Positions 31,240 to 42,700 of a stretch of 64,000 nucleotides of DNA are shown here, one piece after another (positions within the stretch are counted from its first letter, which is position 1; each line of letters opens with the position of its first letter). The notes beneath the pieces were generated by a model. The model saw only the letters and a list, made by a program, of their open reading frames with translations, was not told where the DNA came from and searched no databases. Both the position numbers and the translations under genes were made by a program. This stretch comes from Bathynomus jamesi (Eukaryota; Arthropoda; Malacostraca; Isopoda; Cirolanidae): the NCBI GenBank assembly GCA_023014485.1, contig JAJOZX010000998.1:482501-546500 (forward strand), in the 5' to 3' direction.

Positions 31240-31700
31240 CAGTAATAAACCTACATACACACATGAACTATCCATCAGGATAATAGGTGCGAACTTACTA
31301 GATTTAATAATAAATTGCAGCATAGATAACCGAGATTTAACCGCTCTCTTAGATACAGGAGCACTTGCAACATTAATTAAGAAGAAATGTGCAGATGAGT
31401 TACTAGAGAGTACAGATTATAAATATGAAATTAAGGCACCTTCCTGCCAACTCAGATTTACAGGCACACCCATACCTACATATGGAGAAATCGAATTATA
31501 TTTAGAAATTGGTAATGTTGTATTGTGGACGCAGTCGCCACCTTTCAGACAGATATCTTACTAGGTATGGATTTCCTCAACCGGAATCAATGGGAAATTT
31601 ACCTAGACGGAAAATTAATTAAGTGTAGAAATGGACACACCCTCTCCGTGAGAATAATAGACAGATGTCGCACGTTCAGCCTAATGCTAAAGGAATCAGT
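31240..31700 (+). pseudogene. Retropepsin-like aspartic protease, broken
   Basis: The plus strand encodes NRDLTALLDTGALATLI, the catalytic DTG loop of retropepsins. After a shift at about 31535 it reads ILLGMDFLNRNQWEIYLDG, the conserved ILGxDFL block, and ends in RCRNGHTL-like residues. The protease cleaves the polyprotein in active relatives. The shift and the stop near 31705 inactivate it. Confidence 0.72.
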
Positions 31701-31737
31701 TTAGTTGGGATTTCCGAAAGAAATAGGAAACCCACTC

Positions 31738-31824
31738 CAGTTCATAGCAGTTTCCAGTCAGTCAGTTTCCAGTCAGTCAGTTTCCAGTCAGTCAGTTTCC
31801 AGTCAGTCAGTTTCCAGTCAGCCA
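31738..31824 (+). repeat. 17-bp-scale TTTCCAGTCAGTCAG tandem array
   Basis: Five copies of CAGTTTCCAGTCAGT or its variants, encoding VSSQS repeats between protease and RT. Confidence 0.9.
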
Positions 31825-31931
31825 GTTTCAGTTAACTCAGCAGTTGAGATTCGAAATCCAACTGAAACGATTTTTCAGCCAATAAGGCAAATTTTAATCA
31901 CCGAATCAGAGTCAGATTCACAATTTTTCAT

Positions 31932-32564
31932 ATGCCTTACAGAGCATATACTTTAGCACCTTATGAGAAGATTTGTTTCCTAGCAAGAGTAGTAAACGGT
32001 CAAGGAAAACTATTAGAGTCAGATCGCACGCTTATTACAGACAAAAATAATTTCAAGAGAGCTGTTCTTATTGCCCAAGTTCTTAGTCATAGTCAGAATT
32101 CAGCTATCCCTGTTGTTTGTTTAAACAAAGGAAAAAGCACTATTGAATTAACTTCAAATCAGAGAATAGGAACTGTTTCCACAGTAGAAATAAATTCAGA
32201 TTTCCCCACCAGTCCTATAAATCGTGTTTCCAGTTCCTTAGAGTTAAACCCTTCAGCATTAAAAGAAGAATATAAGAAATGTCTGGAGCACTCCCTTCAG
32301 GAGTCACCAGCATTACAGGATCCCAAACTACTGGAATCACTTCTCGATTTCCTGATAAGAAATAGAGATGTGATTGCCCTCAAAGGAGATCATCTGGGCC
32401 GAACTAATTTAGTTCCCTTCGAAATCAAGCTGGAACCCAATTCCAAACCCATCTTCATTCCTCATTATAGGGTTCCACATTCCCAATTAGTCACTACACG
32501 AAAACAATCGCTTTCTCCACGCACGCACTTTCGGACAAATTTACATACCTTGAATCCCTGTTAG
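31932..32564 (+). pseudogene. Pol segment leading into RT, truncated
   Basis: The 210-codon frame includes an EKICFLARVVNGQ block and QNSAIPVVCLNKGKSTIELT. Near its end LLDFLIRNRDVIALKGDHLG and PFEIKLEPNSKPIFIPHYRV correspond to the start of Gypsy-type RT (…GxTxxVxHxIxTxxxxPIxxRxYRxP). It then shifts into unrelated envelope-like sequence. All catalytic RT motifs are missing, so a large deletion ends here. Confidence 0.72.
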
Positions 32565-33745
32565 CTAACTACAAAGAACCCGAAAGATTTCTAGAATTAA
32601 TAGAAATAATTAACCTACAAGTAACCCAAATCGATAAATATTTGCAACAAATAATTACGATTCATTCCAAAATTTTGCGTGCTACCCAACTAGCCCATGG
32701 AAAAATCACTTTCCACACTAGTACCATGGGATACACTTCGGTCGTTGATGCACACCTCTCAGACACGATTAAAATTATTACCCATATTTTCACTCAACCA
32801 TACTAATTACTCCCAATTTCTAGAATATACCTGGACTGTACATGGACCACGCCCCTACACTTGCCTCATGATTGTACCATTTTTCAATGTACTCATTTAT
32901 GACGTATACAAATTTCACCCTTTCCCAACCCCTACCAAAACATTTCTAATCTCTATCGATTGTATCTACCCACAGTACCACCTTGCCTTTTCCTCACCAA
33001 AGACCTATCAGCAACGTCAGATAGCGACGTCCGGCATTGCAGATTCCCGCAAACGAACAAACAACTCGTTTGCCCTCCACTCAAACCAGTAATTCTTCCA
33101 ACCACTAGGTCCTGCTTTATCAGCTTAATCCGTGACCGACATGCCCCGGTATATTCTTTCACGAAATCCCATTCCTCTAAAACCGTTCAACTCCAAAATG
33201 TACCAGACATCTGGGTTTCTTTCGCGAATAGGACTACCGCTACTTTCGAGTGTCCGTCAAGTTATTCCCTCATCAAAATACCTACTGTTATCCGTCTATC
33301 AATTTGTGTTCCTTACGTTCGAAAACCTTCCAAATATACAACCCTTATAAGGTTATCATTAATGACTCATACCCCTTCCCGTCGCAAACTAAATTTAAAC
33401 CTGTTATAGAAATCTTAAATCTCTCCATGAAGCAGATAACCATCCTACCCGAACTTCATGCTCCAAAATGAAATGATCAATTGAGTCGTTTTAAAATTTC
33501 AGATGATAACCATAATAACCTTTCAGAAATACTACAACCAGTAACAATTTTTTCAACATCTGCCGTTAGTATTATTATTGTGTGTGCTATTATCCTCGGT
33601 ATATTTGTAGTAAAAAGATCATTCTTGGAACGAAAGAAAACCAGAGACATCGAACGATGTGAAACTACTTATGCACGATTAAGAGTGCGTACCCAGACCA
33701 GCGAACTAGACTTAACCACCCGACTTATGTTTTGTATATAAATCT
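32560..33745 (+). pseudogene. Envelope-like protein remains
   Basis: Several overlapping frames between 32560 and 33741 together have the make-up of an errantivirus-type envelope: a helical N-terminal part, a cysteine-bearing ectodomain in pieces, and a hydrophobic membrane span at about 33540-33620 followed by a basic cytoplasmic tail. The last frame (33481-33741) carries the anchor and tail. At least four frameshifts separate the pieces, so no functional protein is encoded. The identification rests on position before the purine tract and LTR and on the membrane anchor. Sequence similarity was not tested. Confidence 0.5.
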
Positions 33746-33833
33746 GTATTATAAAAACCATTAGTTATCATCTAGTTAGAATTAGTTAGGATGTTATATT
33801 ATTCTATTAATATCATTCTAAAGGGGAGAGCCC

Positions 33834-35042
33834 TATAAAAATGAATAATGAATAATTTCTATATTTATGTATTTTTATATTCATACAATTTTTATATTCA
33901 TATATATTTATATTCATATAATTCTTATATTCATATAATTCTTATATTTGTATGATTCTTATATTTGTATGATTCTTATATTCATATAATTCTTATATTC
34001 ATATGATTCTTATATTCATATAATTCTTATATTCATATAATCCTTATATTCATATAATCTTTGTATTCATATAATACTTATATTTGTATATATATTTATA
34101 TTTTTATATTCAATTTTACATATAGAGTCCAAATTTGCATAACGCTGACACGAGTTTGGATAAACTTTTGATTTTCTTTCTATTTTATTTTTTCTGAATA
34201 ATTGCTGAATTATTTCTTTTTAATTTACTTAATTATTTTTTTAGATTTAACTTCATAATGTAATCTGTTAAATTCTGTAATGTTCATTTTTTATACATTC
34301 TCTCCTCGTTGTAAAAGATGAAGTCATGTCTTGCTTAACACTTAATTTTTAAATTTTAGGCATTTAATTTTTGCTCATATGCATGTTTAATTGTAGTTCA
34401 TAATAAAATGCATATTTCGATTTCCACTTTTAGTTAACTCGGCAGATCATGATAACATCAACTCTGTCAATATGCGGTTTAAAATAAAAATATGGCTTCA
34501 TCTTCAAATATCTTGCTTATCTGTTTAGACATTGCTACAGCTAAAGTATTTACCTTATCTTCAGATATTTTGCAAAATAATTCAGCCTATTGATAATAAA
34601 AGACAAAACAGGTCAACATTAAATAATAATGATGTCACCTAAAATTCAGTATAAATAGTCAAACAAATTTTCAAATTATTATTCTGATTTGTCTGCTCTA
34701 ACTTAGAGGCTGAGCATTACCTGTAGCATTTTAGCAGTAAACTACAGTAAGAGAATATCTGTCTTCTCCTTCGAGCCTTGCTCTCTTCAGAGAACTTAGT
34801 CTTAATTAGAGAAAAATAATTTCCCGATACGTTACAAGAAGAATCGGGGAACCTTCAGAGAATTTAGTAAGCTTCACAGAATCCTCCGATTCACTACAAG
34901 AAGAAATCGGAGAGTAGTATAAGAGAGACTACTGCGATTCCCTATACGGTACCAGATACTCCAGAATAACAAATCCGTTGCTGCCACCTAACCAGAACCA
35001 CCATCAACTTCGAACCGCCCAAGACCATAGACGGAGGGGTTA

Positions 35043-35045
<3 letters not shown>
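33834..35045 (+). mobile_element. 3' LTR of the LTR retrotransposon
   Basis: The end GGGGTTAACA matches the solo LTR at 48.7 kb. The start TATAAAAATGAA corresponds to TGTAAAAATGAA there, so the first dinucleotide is mutated. U3 holds an AT-rich minisatellite. Near 34661 AGTATAAATAGTC looks like a TATA box. Length is 1212 bp. It abuts (AC)n/(AT)n arrays at 35042-35110. Confidence 0.82.
33880..34105 (+). repeat. 17-bp minisatellite in LTR U3
   Basis: About a dozen units of TTCTTATATTCATATAA with variants (TTTGTATGA). The solo LTR at 48.7 kb has only three or four units, which accounts for much of the length difference (1212 versus 1054 bp). Confidence 0.85.
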
Positions 35046-35109
<64 letters not shown>

Positions 35110-35113
<4 letters not shown>

Positions 35114-35351
35114 GGGTTGCCCAGAAAAAGTAAGCTATTGCTTTTGAGATTGTATTTCAGTTTTATTTTGAAAAATCTGCAACAAAGATATATAGAGTAT
35201 ATTAAAAACAAATATTATGAAGACATATAGAAGTGCTACATATAAAAGCAGATTATTTATTTAAATCGTTATAAAAACAAGCAAATCTTGACAATAGTAA
35301 ATATAATAGTTGATGAAAGCAATAGCTTACTTTTTTCTGGGCAACCCGGTA
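35110..35351. mobile_element. Tc1/mariner-type MITE with about 37-bp TIRs
   Basis: TACCGGGTTGCCCAGAAAAA starts it and the reverse complement ends it. The inverted repeats extend through AGTAAGCTATTGCTTT with one or two mismatches. It sits in an (AT)n tract with TA at both edges. 242 bp, no coding capacity. Confidence 0.92.
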
Positions 35352-35455
35352 TATATATATATATTATTATATATATTGTGTGTGTGTGTGTAACGAGATG
35401 ATGACGATGATGATGATGTCTGTCTGTTCTATGTTCATTTATACACGCTTAAATG

Positions 35456-35890
35456 CAGGGCCGGATTGAGCATTCATGAGACCCTGGGCTGGGAATTTCA
35501 ATGGGCCCCCATATTTCAATGTTTCCGAACCCTATTTCCTGAATAAAACTCAGTACAGTAATGTAATATATCAAATTTATATTTTCAAATCACACAATTA
35601 ATCAAACAAATCAAACACTACAAATCAAATGTTGACTTTTCTGTCTTTCATTAACAAAAAAGATTAAAAAAATAGTCAGTTTTAGGTTAATATTGCCAAT
35701 TTTCGCCAGTTAATTTATTTCTGGACTTTTCCAGAAAATTTAATAAAATAATAATTTAATAATAAATAATAATTAACATTAATGAGGATAATTTCTACTA
35801 TTTGGTAACTGGCGAGTGGTGCTGGTGCCCCCCCCCCCCACTGAGCCTCGGGGTCCATGGATTCCAACCCAGTTTGTCCATGCAAACATA
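35456..35890. mobile_element. Possible hAT-related fragment
   Basis: GCAGGGCCGGATTGAGCATT at 35457 resembles hAT-family ends (CAGGGCCGG). A G/C-rich match (CCCCACTGAGCCTCGGGG) lies at 35836-35855, but I cannot find a clean inverted terminus or 8-bp duplication. The interior is AT-rich without an ORF. Confidence 0.3.
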
Positions 35891-35904
35891 CTGCTTAAAT
35901 GGCT

Positions 35905-36135
35905 AAATGCACCAGATTTATGATATATATTTAGGGAAAACCAGGGAAGGTCTTAATAACACACCCATCCCTCTCAATACCCCCCTAGGAGGGACTGGTA
36001 AGAAGCCCCCTAAACCGCTATGGTACGCCTGAATGGATGGGGTAATCTGTACCAAATTTCGTGTACACATAAAAGGAAAACTAGGGAAAGTTTTAGTAAC
36101 ACATGCGCCCTTCTCAGCCCCCCTCAGTTTATATT
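35905..36135 (+). repeat. Diverged direct duplication, period about 155 bp
   Basis: AGGGAAAACCAGGGAAGGTC with TAATAACACACCCATCCCTC recurs as AGGAAAACTAGGGAAAGTTT with TAGTAACACATGCGCCCTTC. The copies are diverged and non-coding. Confidence 0.6.
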
Positions 36136-36189
36136 TCTGGGGACTTTCGTTGTGCAAGGTGCTGCAGGCATTATAGTATATACATATAT

Positions 36190-36380
36190 ATATAAAACTG
36201 GTTGATAGATAAGTGGGTACCCTGGGTAGCCTAGTGTTTAAGACACTACGCTACTGGTGGGGCGTGGTTCGGATTCCACGTTAAACTGTAGGTCTAAGGT
36301 GTGTGACAAGCTTAACGTTCGTCAGAATGAACAATTCAGGCGGAAACAAAACAAGGTTCGATACTTATTTCCACGCGCGC
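36190..36380 (+). mobile_element. tRNA-derived SINE (second module alone)
   Basis: GGTTGATAGATAAGTGGGTA precedes GGGTAGCCTAGTGTTTAAGA (box A-like) and GTGGTTCGGATTCC (box B), then a body with CTGTAGGTCTAAGGTGTG and CGTCAGAATGAACAATTC. The same module occurs at 62.5 kb behind another tRNA-like head. Confidence 0.8.
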
Positions 36381-36519
36381 ACACATACACACATTCGTAC
36401 AAAACCGTGTACATGTATATGCTTGCATTCACGGCCCAAACTAACTGAACCGTTCCGGACGGCGGGAGTTCAGCGTGTTACAGGTTTCATTACAGTGAAT
36501 TTACCCAATTTATATTTTT

Positions 36520-37080
36520 AGAGTTCTATAATAATTTATTTCACTTTTCGGAAAAATAGTATTGTTTCCTATTTTGTAATTTTTTTGTTTACAAGTTTCA
36601 ACATTTTATTTCTTGTTTTGTAATTTACTAAATTATTGATCTACTACTGAAGCTAATTTCTCTTTCTTTTCAATACTTTCTTCAAATACATTTCGTTTTC
36701 AGACCATATTTTGAGGCACCAAAACATACTAATTAGACTCAACACAACGGTGAAATTTTAACTGATCCTATTTTCCTCCCTTATTCCATCTCTACCTTTA
36801 TAATTATACTGGTAACTTAGTTGTTCATAGCGATAGCTCTGACTTTGACCATGAGTTCACAGTGCTTATCTCATTTCGAATCCTGTATTTCTTTTAATTT
36901 ATTTTGATATTCACTTTGTACTTTAGGACGAAAGCTATCTATCACAGAAAAGATGAACTATTATGCAGTGTAATAGTGTATTAGTTCGTATCTCTGCATT
37001 ACTTACTACGATATTTCCGTATTCACAGCCTGGGGCGTAGTTTTTACTGGGTTTATTTCATTTCATCGTCATATGGTAAT
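36520..37080. other. No gene recognised
   Basis: AT-rich. No supported feature. Confidence 0.35.
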
Positions 37081-37084
37081 AACA

Positions 37085-37860
37085 AGGTGCTACAGACTAA
37101 AGGGTACAAAACTCTGCAAATCACAGATAACACAAAACCCACAAGGCAAGGATCTTGGAGTAATAATATCGTCGGATGCACAATTCAGAGAGCACTATAA
37201 CATTAAAATTACAAACAGTTGAAAAATAATGGGAATCATCTGGAGGAGCTTCCGCAGCAGAAAAGAAAACATCATGCTAAAATTATGGAAGAGTCTTGTT
37301 TTACCAATAATTGAGTATTGCTCAGTACTCACAAGCCCATACAGAAAATGAGACATTGCAAACATAGAAGCCGTACAAAGGACTTTTACGACTAAGATAG
37401 AGGAAACGAAAGGTGAAGACTACTGGTCTCGAATACAATCCCTGAAACTCTACTCTCCGGAAAGAAGACATAAAGAAAATACTCGAGGGTTTTGTGTCCA
37501 ACCTTAGAAACGAAATGGAAACACACTAGAATGAGAGAAGAGGCAAATTTTCTACTGTCCCAGCTGCGGTGAGACAAAAAACGAGGATGGAAAATACCCT
37601 CAGAATACGAGGCTCAAATCTGTTTAATGTCCTGCCCACATAACTGAAGAACCTCCAGCACACCAACCTAAATAATTTCAAAGTACCTACCCAGCCATGT
37701 GTAGTTGGCTTTGAGGACAAGAGGAGATCGGAAACGAATCCTGCAAACCAATCCCGCAAATTCCTCCATCAAACCTCGCAAATGAGCCGGGATGCCGCAG
37801 AGAGGTTGACTACAGGTCGATCCTGAAACGTCGTTCAAACCATCATAAGGTTCATAACGT
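37085..37860 (+). pseudogene. CR1-like RT thumb and C-terminal fragment
   Basis: The plus strand reads QGKDLGVIISSDAQFREHYN, KIMGIIWRSFRSRKENIMLK, WKSLVLPIIEYCSVLTSP and IEAVQRTFTTKIEETKGEDY, then SLKLYSPERRHKEN. This is the thumb and C-terminal region of a CR1-like protein, closely like the minus-strand copy at 52.9-54.5 kb. Stops and shifts are frequent. The catalytic part is missing, so the copy is 5'-truncated. It is followed by (AAT)n at 37955-37991. Confidence 0.75.
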
Positions 37861-37951
37861 AAATACATATTTAACAAAATGAGAAATCAATTGTATGAAG
37901 ATCTCAGAATGCTTTTTTAACGTTCATTTTTAATACATTTCATACATGACA

Positions 37952-37954
<3 letters not shown>

Positions 37955-37991
<37 letters not shown>
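37955..37991 (+). repeat. (AAT)n microsatellite
   Basis: About 12 units. Confidence 0.95.
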
Positions 37992-37994
37992 GGT

Positions 37995-38445
37995 TATTAA
38001 ATACTGCACTGATAAAAGCTTTCATAAAATTAAAAGCTATACACATTATTTGGGAAGATACAAGAGAAAGTATAGATTTCTCCGTTAGAAAGGCTCCGTT
38101 TTGATAAATTTTAGTTTTTGCCTTTGGGTATTGGCATAAGGCTCAATGACTTGTCAATATATCACACAAAGCTGTAACAGTCGCTTACCTCTCCCAGACC
38201 CTCCCTTTACCCTTCATTCATCGGTGAATCGTTGTATTTGGACAAAAATGTGATAGTGATCTTTAGTCATCTTAATTTATTCTCAAATTGGAATGCCATC
38301 AAAGAATCAAAGCGAGATAAAAATAAATTACAAATTAAATTGATTTTTACCGATATAATATATATACTATATAATATTAAGTTTAAGTGTCTATGCATTA
38401 TTTCTTTTTAAATAGTGGCTTCTTAAATACTGTTTATATATCAAT
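37995..38445. other. No gene recognised
   Basis: No supported feature apart from short AT runs. Confidence 0.3.
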
Positions 38446-38447
38446 AG

Positions 38448-38625
38448 TGTGTGTGTGTGTGTGTGTGTGTGCATGGACTAGAAACAAAATTTCCTCCACC
38501 AGGATTCGAACCCGGACCCTCTTGCGTGGGAATGGCGAGCACTACCACCACACTACGAGAGGATAAAAGTTAACACAAGAGATCCCGTGTTAAAATCCTG
38601 ATGAGGGCAATTTTGTTTCATATAT
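38448..38625 (-). mobile_element. tRNA-derived SINE
   Basis: On the minus strand: leader GTGTTAACTTTTATCCT, box A CGTAGTGTGGTGGTAGTGC, box B GGGTTCGAATCC (38513-38502), then AGGAAATTTTGTTTCTAGTC and a (CA)n tail. It shares the leader with the SINE at 12.3 kb. Confidence 0.78.
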
Positions 38626-38639
38626 GAAATAACTGGAAA

Positions 38640-39005
38640 ATGAATGACGAAAAATGAAAAATGAAACATTTATCAGCAGGAAAAAACTCTCATAATATAG
38701 CTGTGGTAGTAATAATAAAAACTAAAATAAAAAAATAGAACTAAATATAAAAATACAAGTGATAAAATAATTAATAATAAAGTAATAATAAAAACTTTTA
38801 AAAAATAGGACTAAAAAATACAAGTAATAGAAATGCCATTGAAAATACTGTACTAATTGGGATACAGAAAAACGTTGTTACACCAAGAAGTCCATAGTCA
38901 AGAAGACTAATGAAAAGCGTCGACCGTTGGATTGTCTGGATTTTTAATTTTTTGCATTAGCCTGTATTTAATACGTTTTCTTGTTATTCCCGGGAGGCTC
39001 GAGAT
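38640..39005 (-). mobile_element. L2-like element, short 3' end copy
   Basis: The plus strand starts with GAAAAATGAAAAATGAAAC, the reversed tail repeat. It ends with ACACCAAGAAGTCCATAGTC and TTTTTAATTTTTTGCATTAG, which match the reverse complement of the 26.0-26.3 kb 3' region. It is more diverged than the copy at 7.9-10.8 kb and was strongly 5'-truncated on insertion. Confidence 0.7.
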
Positions 39006-39034
39006 ATATATATATATATATAGCCTCATGACCG

Positions 39035-40225
39035 GCACTATAATTAATGTAATTAAATAATTAATGTTTGATTGTTTGAGGGGTCGTGAAAATACATGTC
39101 ATTAAAGTAAGGTGATTAAAGGGAGCTTCGTTGGATTTTTCTCTAATTAAACAAAACAAGTGATAAAAGTCACAATAAAAAGCGTTCAATTACTTGAATT
39201 AGCTGAGCAATTGGAAATGCTTGGTTTATTGGGCTTAAGTTAATTATATAGAAGGACAATTTCTCAGTAGCTTATTAAATGAATCATAAAAATACGCGCA
39301 ACCGAACGGACAATGGCCAGGGAAACGAATTTAAGTGTTACACGGTTACAAAAGGAATGACGAATGTGCTCAGGCTGTTGGGAATCAAAAGGTAAAATTA
39401 TTATAATTTAATAATTAAATATGCGTTAATAAAACATTAGAAGATCTTTTATTATTAAACCTAAGATTATAGGACATTTTCGTCACTTATCTGCAAATCA
39501 GTTTAAAAATACACAACCTATTATACTGCGCTTGCACCGTGGCGATCTTCAAACACACGACTGAGAATGTGTCCAATCGCGCTCCTTTATTCCCAATGAT
39601 GTCATGGAGCGCCGAATTTGGACCAATGATGGAGACCAACGATGGATAGGCAGCGAAACTAGACGCAAATATTGCCATGAAGTTTAATTATTTCTTAATT
39701 AATTTTCTAACATAGCGAGGTTTTTTTACGTAACTTAGCTATTAACCATAGGTTATTTAATTATAATTAGTAAAAACCCCATGTTTACGTTATTTTCAGT
39801 TACAGGGTGCTAAAGGGAAAAATAAATAACGAAGGAGTAGTCTGGCGAAAGGCGACAACTGAGAAGAAGTCAGTCTAAGAAGGAGATGGGCACGACGAGA
39901 GAAAGCGTTTGAAGCTACGGTATTTCAAATACCTTTAAGAATTTCATCACTTTTTGCCGTTAATTACAACCCTTTGTTCCCTATCGCTAACCAGTGCTCG
40001 ATGGTACAGTACCTGTTATACACATAAAACCAAACTGATTCGAATCGAGATATTTTTGCTCACCCGGCTCAGTGTCGCTGTCGTGCCACTTATTTTTTTA
40101 ATGACTCGATTTAAAAAATTATGGGGAGTTATGAGTTACTTTTCATGAGTTATCAAATGTCTAAATGTGTCATACTAATAAAATACACTATGACTGACTT
40201 CTAATGACTCAGTATAAGCTACTTA
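39035..40225. other. No gene recognised
   Basis: AT-rich flanks around a more balanced stretch at 39490-39680, which is devoid of recognisable motifs. Confidence 0.35.
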
Positions 40226-40264
40226 CGACAACACACGAGTCATTTTGATTTTGTGTGTAATAAG

Positions 40265-40385
40265 GGCTCTTATTTTCGTCATTAGTCGCTTATGTGGCAC
40301 TTTGTCGAACGCTTTTTGAAGTCTAAAGACTTGAAAGAATTCCAATAGCTTAGTTAGGCAGAAGAGCTTTCCTTTCGGAAAAAAA
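40265..40385 (-). pseudogene. CR1-like RT palm scrap
   Basis: On the minus strand, frames encode LDFKKRS-like and FDKVPHKRL-like residues (LDFQKAFDKVPHKRL in related elements). This is the first catalytic Asp region. About 120 bp survive. Confidence 0.6.
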
Positions 40386-40589
40386 AAATATATATATATA
40401 TATTTCTTGCATTAGCTGTTAGTGTGTGTTTGTGTGTGTGCTTTCTTGATTATTTACTGAGGTCGTAAAAATATATTATTGATGTTATCGTGTACAAAAT
40501 ATACAGTATGTTAAGTCAAGCCCGCTCGAGCAATAAAATCTTTGATGCTCAATCGAGTTCAGTATATTTGTTTTAAGATGCATATTTTT

Positions 40590-41049
40590 CTCGAAAATAA
40601 ATGGGAGTCTGTTCTGTCGTGGCCAAAAATTTGGAATCAAAGAAACTTGCAAGGTCTTACATTTTTGTTGTGGGTTTAATATTTAGTGGGCTCCTCATAG
40701 GACATCATTGATACTTTGAGTCTGCTGAACATCAACATAAGTCTTTGGCACAATTCTAGGATCATTCTAGGATCTTTGCAGAACAAAGAGTTTTGTGGGA
40801 TCGTGGCTTCTTTTCAGACTTTCACCTTCAGAAATTTCCAGAGGTTCTCAATCAGACTGAGGACAGAAGAGTTACCAAGCCATTCTGAAGTTGAAATGTA
40901 GTTTTTCATAAACCATTCTTTCGTGATTTCAGTTGTGTGGCAAATTGCACTATTATGTTGAAATCAGTGATATCCGCCTTCCTCCATTGTTTTCAGAATA
41001 TGTTGTTCAAAGATGTTTGAAGTAGAAACGGAAATTCATGGTCATAATT
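40590..41049 (-). pseudogene. Tc1-like transposase, C-terminal half
   Basis: The minus strand reads AICHTTEITKEWF, then WLGNSSVLSLIENLWKFLKV, equivalent to the WPGNSPDLNPIENLW block with the catalytic Glu, and SMMSYEEPTKY near the end. Stops are present. The upstream part of the gene continues at 41494 beyond a MITE. Confidence 0.72.
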
Positions 41050-41493
41050 GAGGGGTCCCGCGTCTTAAGGTACCTAAGCGCCAAAATTAAAATTAGTCAG
41101 AAATCGCCTCCAAAGTTCAGCAATATTCTGGCAATAGTATCTCTGTTATTAATTGAACTAGAACGTTCATTTTTGGCTAAATTAGAGTTCAAGTATGCTA
41201 ATGAAAATGTTGATGAGTTTTTGGAATAGATTTTCATATTTTATGTTTTATATATATATATATTTTTAAAAATTTTTTATTTTCTTATTATGCCGAACTT
41301 TGGGTGAACTTTTGGCTGGCGATAGAGGTGAAAAAAGTAGTTCGCTTCATAAGGTTTTCAGCCATACTTCTAGTGTCGTAAGGTCATTATAACCCAAACC
41401 ACGCGATAGAGGAAGGGTGAAAATAGTGATATTCATCAAAAACACGTTTTCGCCTGTGATGGCGCTTAGGTACCTTAAGACGAGCGACCCCTC
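41050..41493. mobile_element. MITE with 34-bp TIRs inserted in Tc1-like gene
   Basis: Left GAGGGGTCCCGCGTCTTAAG and the reverse complement of the right end (GAGGGGTCGCTCGTCTTAAG) agree over 34 bp with about three mismatches. Both continue GTACCTAAGCGCCA. ATT flanks both sides and may be a 3-bp target duplication. It encodes no transposase; a 63-codon frame at 41038-41229 starts outside it. Superfamily is unclear: 3-bp duplications occur in PIF/Harbinger and a few others. Confidence 0.85.
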
Positions 41494-41650
41494 ATTAAGT
41501 CATTATCTTTTGGGTAAAATCAGAGTTCCTCAGTGACCGTGGCAAAAGAACATCTCCAAACCCATAACCTTTGAAGGGGATTTCGTGGTGACAGTACAGT
41601 ATTTGGGATGATATCGTTAACTGGTTGGCCTGTCTTTTTCTGCTTTTAAT
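41494..41650 (-). pseudogene. Tc1-like transposase, central part
   Basis: The minus strand encodes SPRNPLQRLWVWRCSFATVT, comparable to the GG.V.VWGCF block before the second Asp of Tc1-like transposases. It aligns in order and strand with the C-terminal half at 40590-41049. Confidence 0.55.
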
Positions 41651-41934
41651 TTAGGAGAGTTTTTTATTGATCCTAGTGAAATTAGATTACTCTATTCTGA
41701 AGCCTCTGTCAAATAGTTCTTCTGCTTACTGGAATAGGGCGTCCTACTGCATCTGAGTACTGCAGTAGTATCCCTGCTAAAAAAGAAAGAGTGCAAATCA
41801 ATTGAATGCAAGATGATCAATAATGGTGGGGGAGGTGGGTTAGACCCTCCAAGGTGGGAGGGGGTTAGACGCCCCAAGGGGTGTGTGCATGAAGGGGGAA
41901 AAGGGTAGTCCCCCCAAAGGGGTAGCCTAACCTG

Positions 41935-42265
41935 AGAAGGAAAATAAAGGGAGGAGAGAGAGAAGAGAAGATGTTCTCCCTGCCATGTCTCGGCGTATAA
42001 TGGTGTCTTGACCAGCCATCCTGGGCTGCTTTAACATCACAGCCAGTTGGCTTAGAGGGCGTAATCAGCCAATCGTCTTGGCGTAGTGTATACATATATA
42101 TATTAATGTACAAGAATGTAGAGGCACAAGGACAATAAAAAGAGAAGAGAGGGTGTTCACGCTGGCATGTCTTGAGACATAATGGGGGTCTTGACAGCCA
42201 TCCTGGGCGGCTTTAGCATCACAGCCAGTTGGCTTAGAGGGTGTAATCAGTCAATCGTCTTGGCG

Positions 42266-42326
<61 letters not shown>

Positions 42327-42340
42327 GATACAAGAATGTA
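41935..42340 (+). repeat. Direct tandem duplication, period about 185 bp
   Basis: AGAAGAGAAGATGTTCTCCC with CTGGGCTGCTTTAACATCAC and CAATCGTCTTGGCGTAGTG occurs at about 41960-42090 and again at 42150-42270. Both copies end in an (AT)n run and TACAAGAATGTAGAGG. The second AT run is expanded (42270-42324). Confidence 0.85.
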
Positions 42341-42440
42341 GAGGAAGCCATATGTCAGCCAGCTGCCAGCGCCACCAGCTGCCAGCGGCAGGAATGATGG
42401 CATATTGTATACATATATATTTATTTATGTAGCCCCAATC

Positions 42441-42624
42441 GGAGAATTAAAACGCACATCGCTCCGGCTCAAAAATAGCAAAGCACACACGCACACTGTA
42501 TCGTTTATGTATATATACACCCATCGACACAGTTATTTCCTTGTACGTACGTGTAATGAAGAATTAAAACGGACATCGCACTGTCTCAAAAACAGCAAAG
42601 CACACACATACGCACACTGTATCG

Positions 42625-42700
<76 letters not shown>

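Larger units (their letters stand above)
30750..35045 (+). mobile_element. LTR retrotransposon with envelope-like region, internally deleted
   Basis: In order: nucleocapsid zinc knuckles, aspartic protease, the segment leading into RT, an envelope-like region with a membrane anchor, a purine tract (AAAGGGGAGAG, 33820-33830), and the 3' LTR (33834-35045). No 5' LTR or gag capsid is seen. RT palm, RNase H and integrase are absent between about 32.5 and 32.6 kb. Protease followed by RT with a third gene is the Gypsy/Ty3 plan, and an env-bearing member would be errantivirus-like. Several stops and shifts make it inactive. A solo LTR of the family lies at 48688-49741. Confidence 0.78.

Noticed and set aside
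35456..35890. Complete hAT element
   Set aside because: The left end looks hAT-like, but no matching right terminus or 8-bp duplication could be found, so only a low-confidence fragment is listed.
37526..37877. Minus-strand frames over 37.5-37.9 kb
   Set aside because: They oppose a CR1-like C-terminal region readable on the plus strand.
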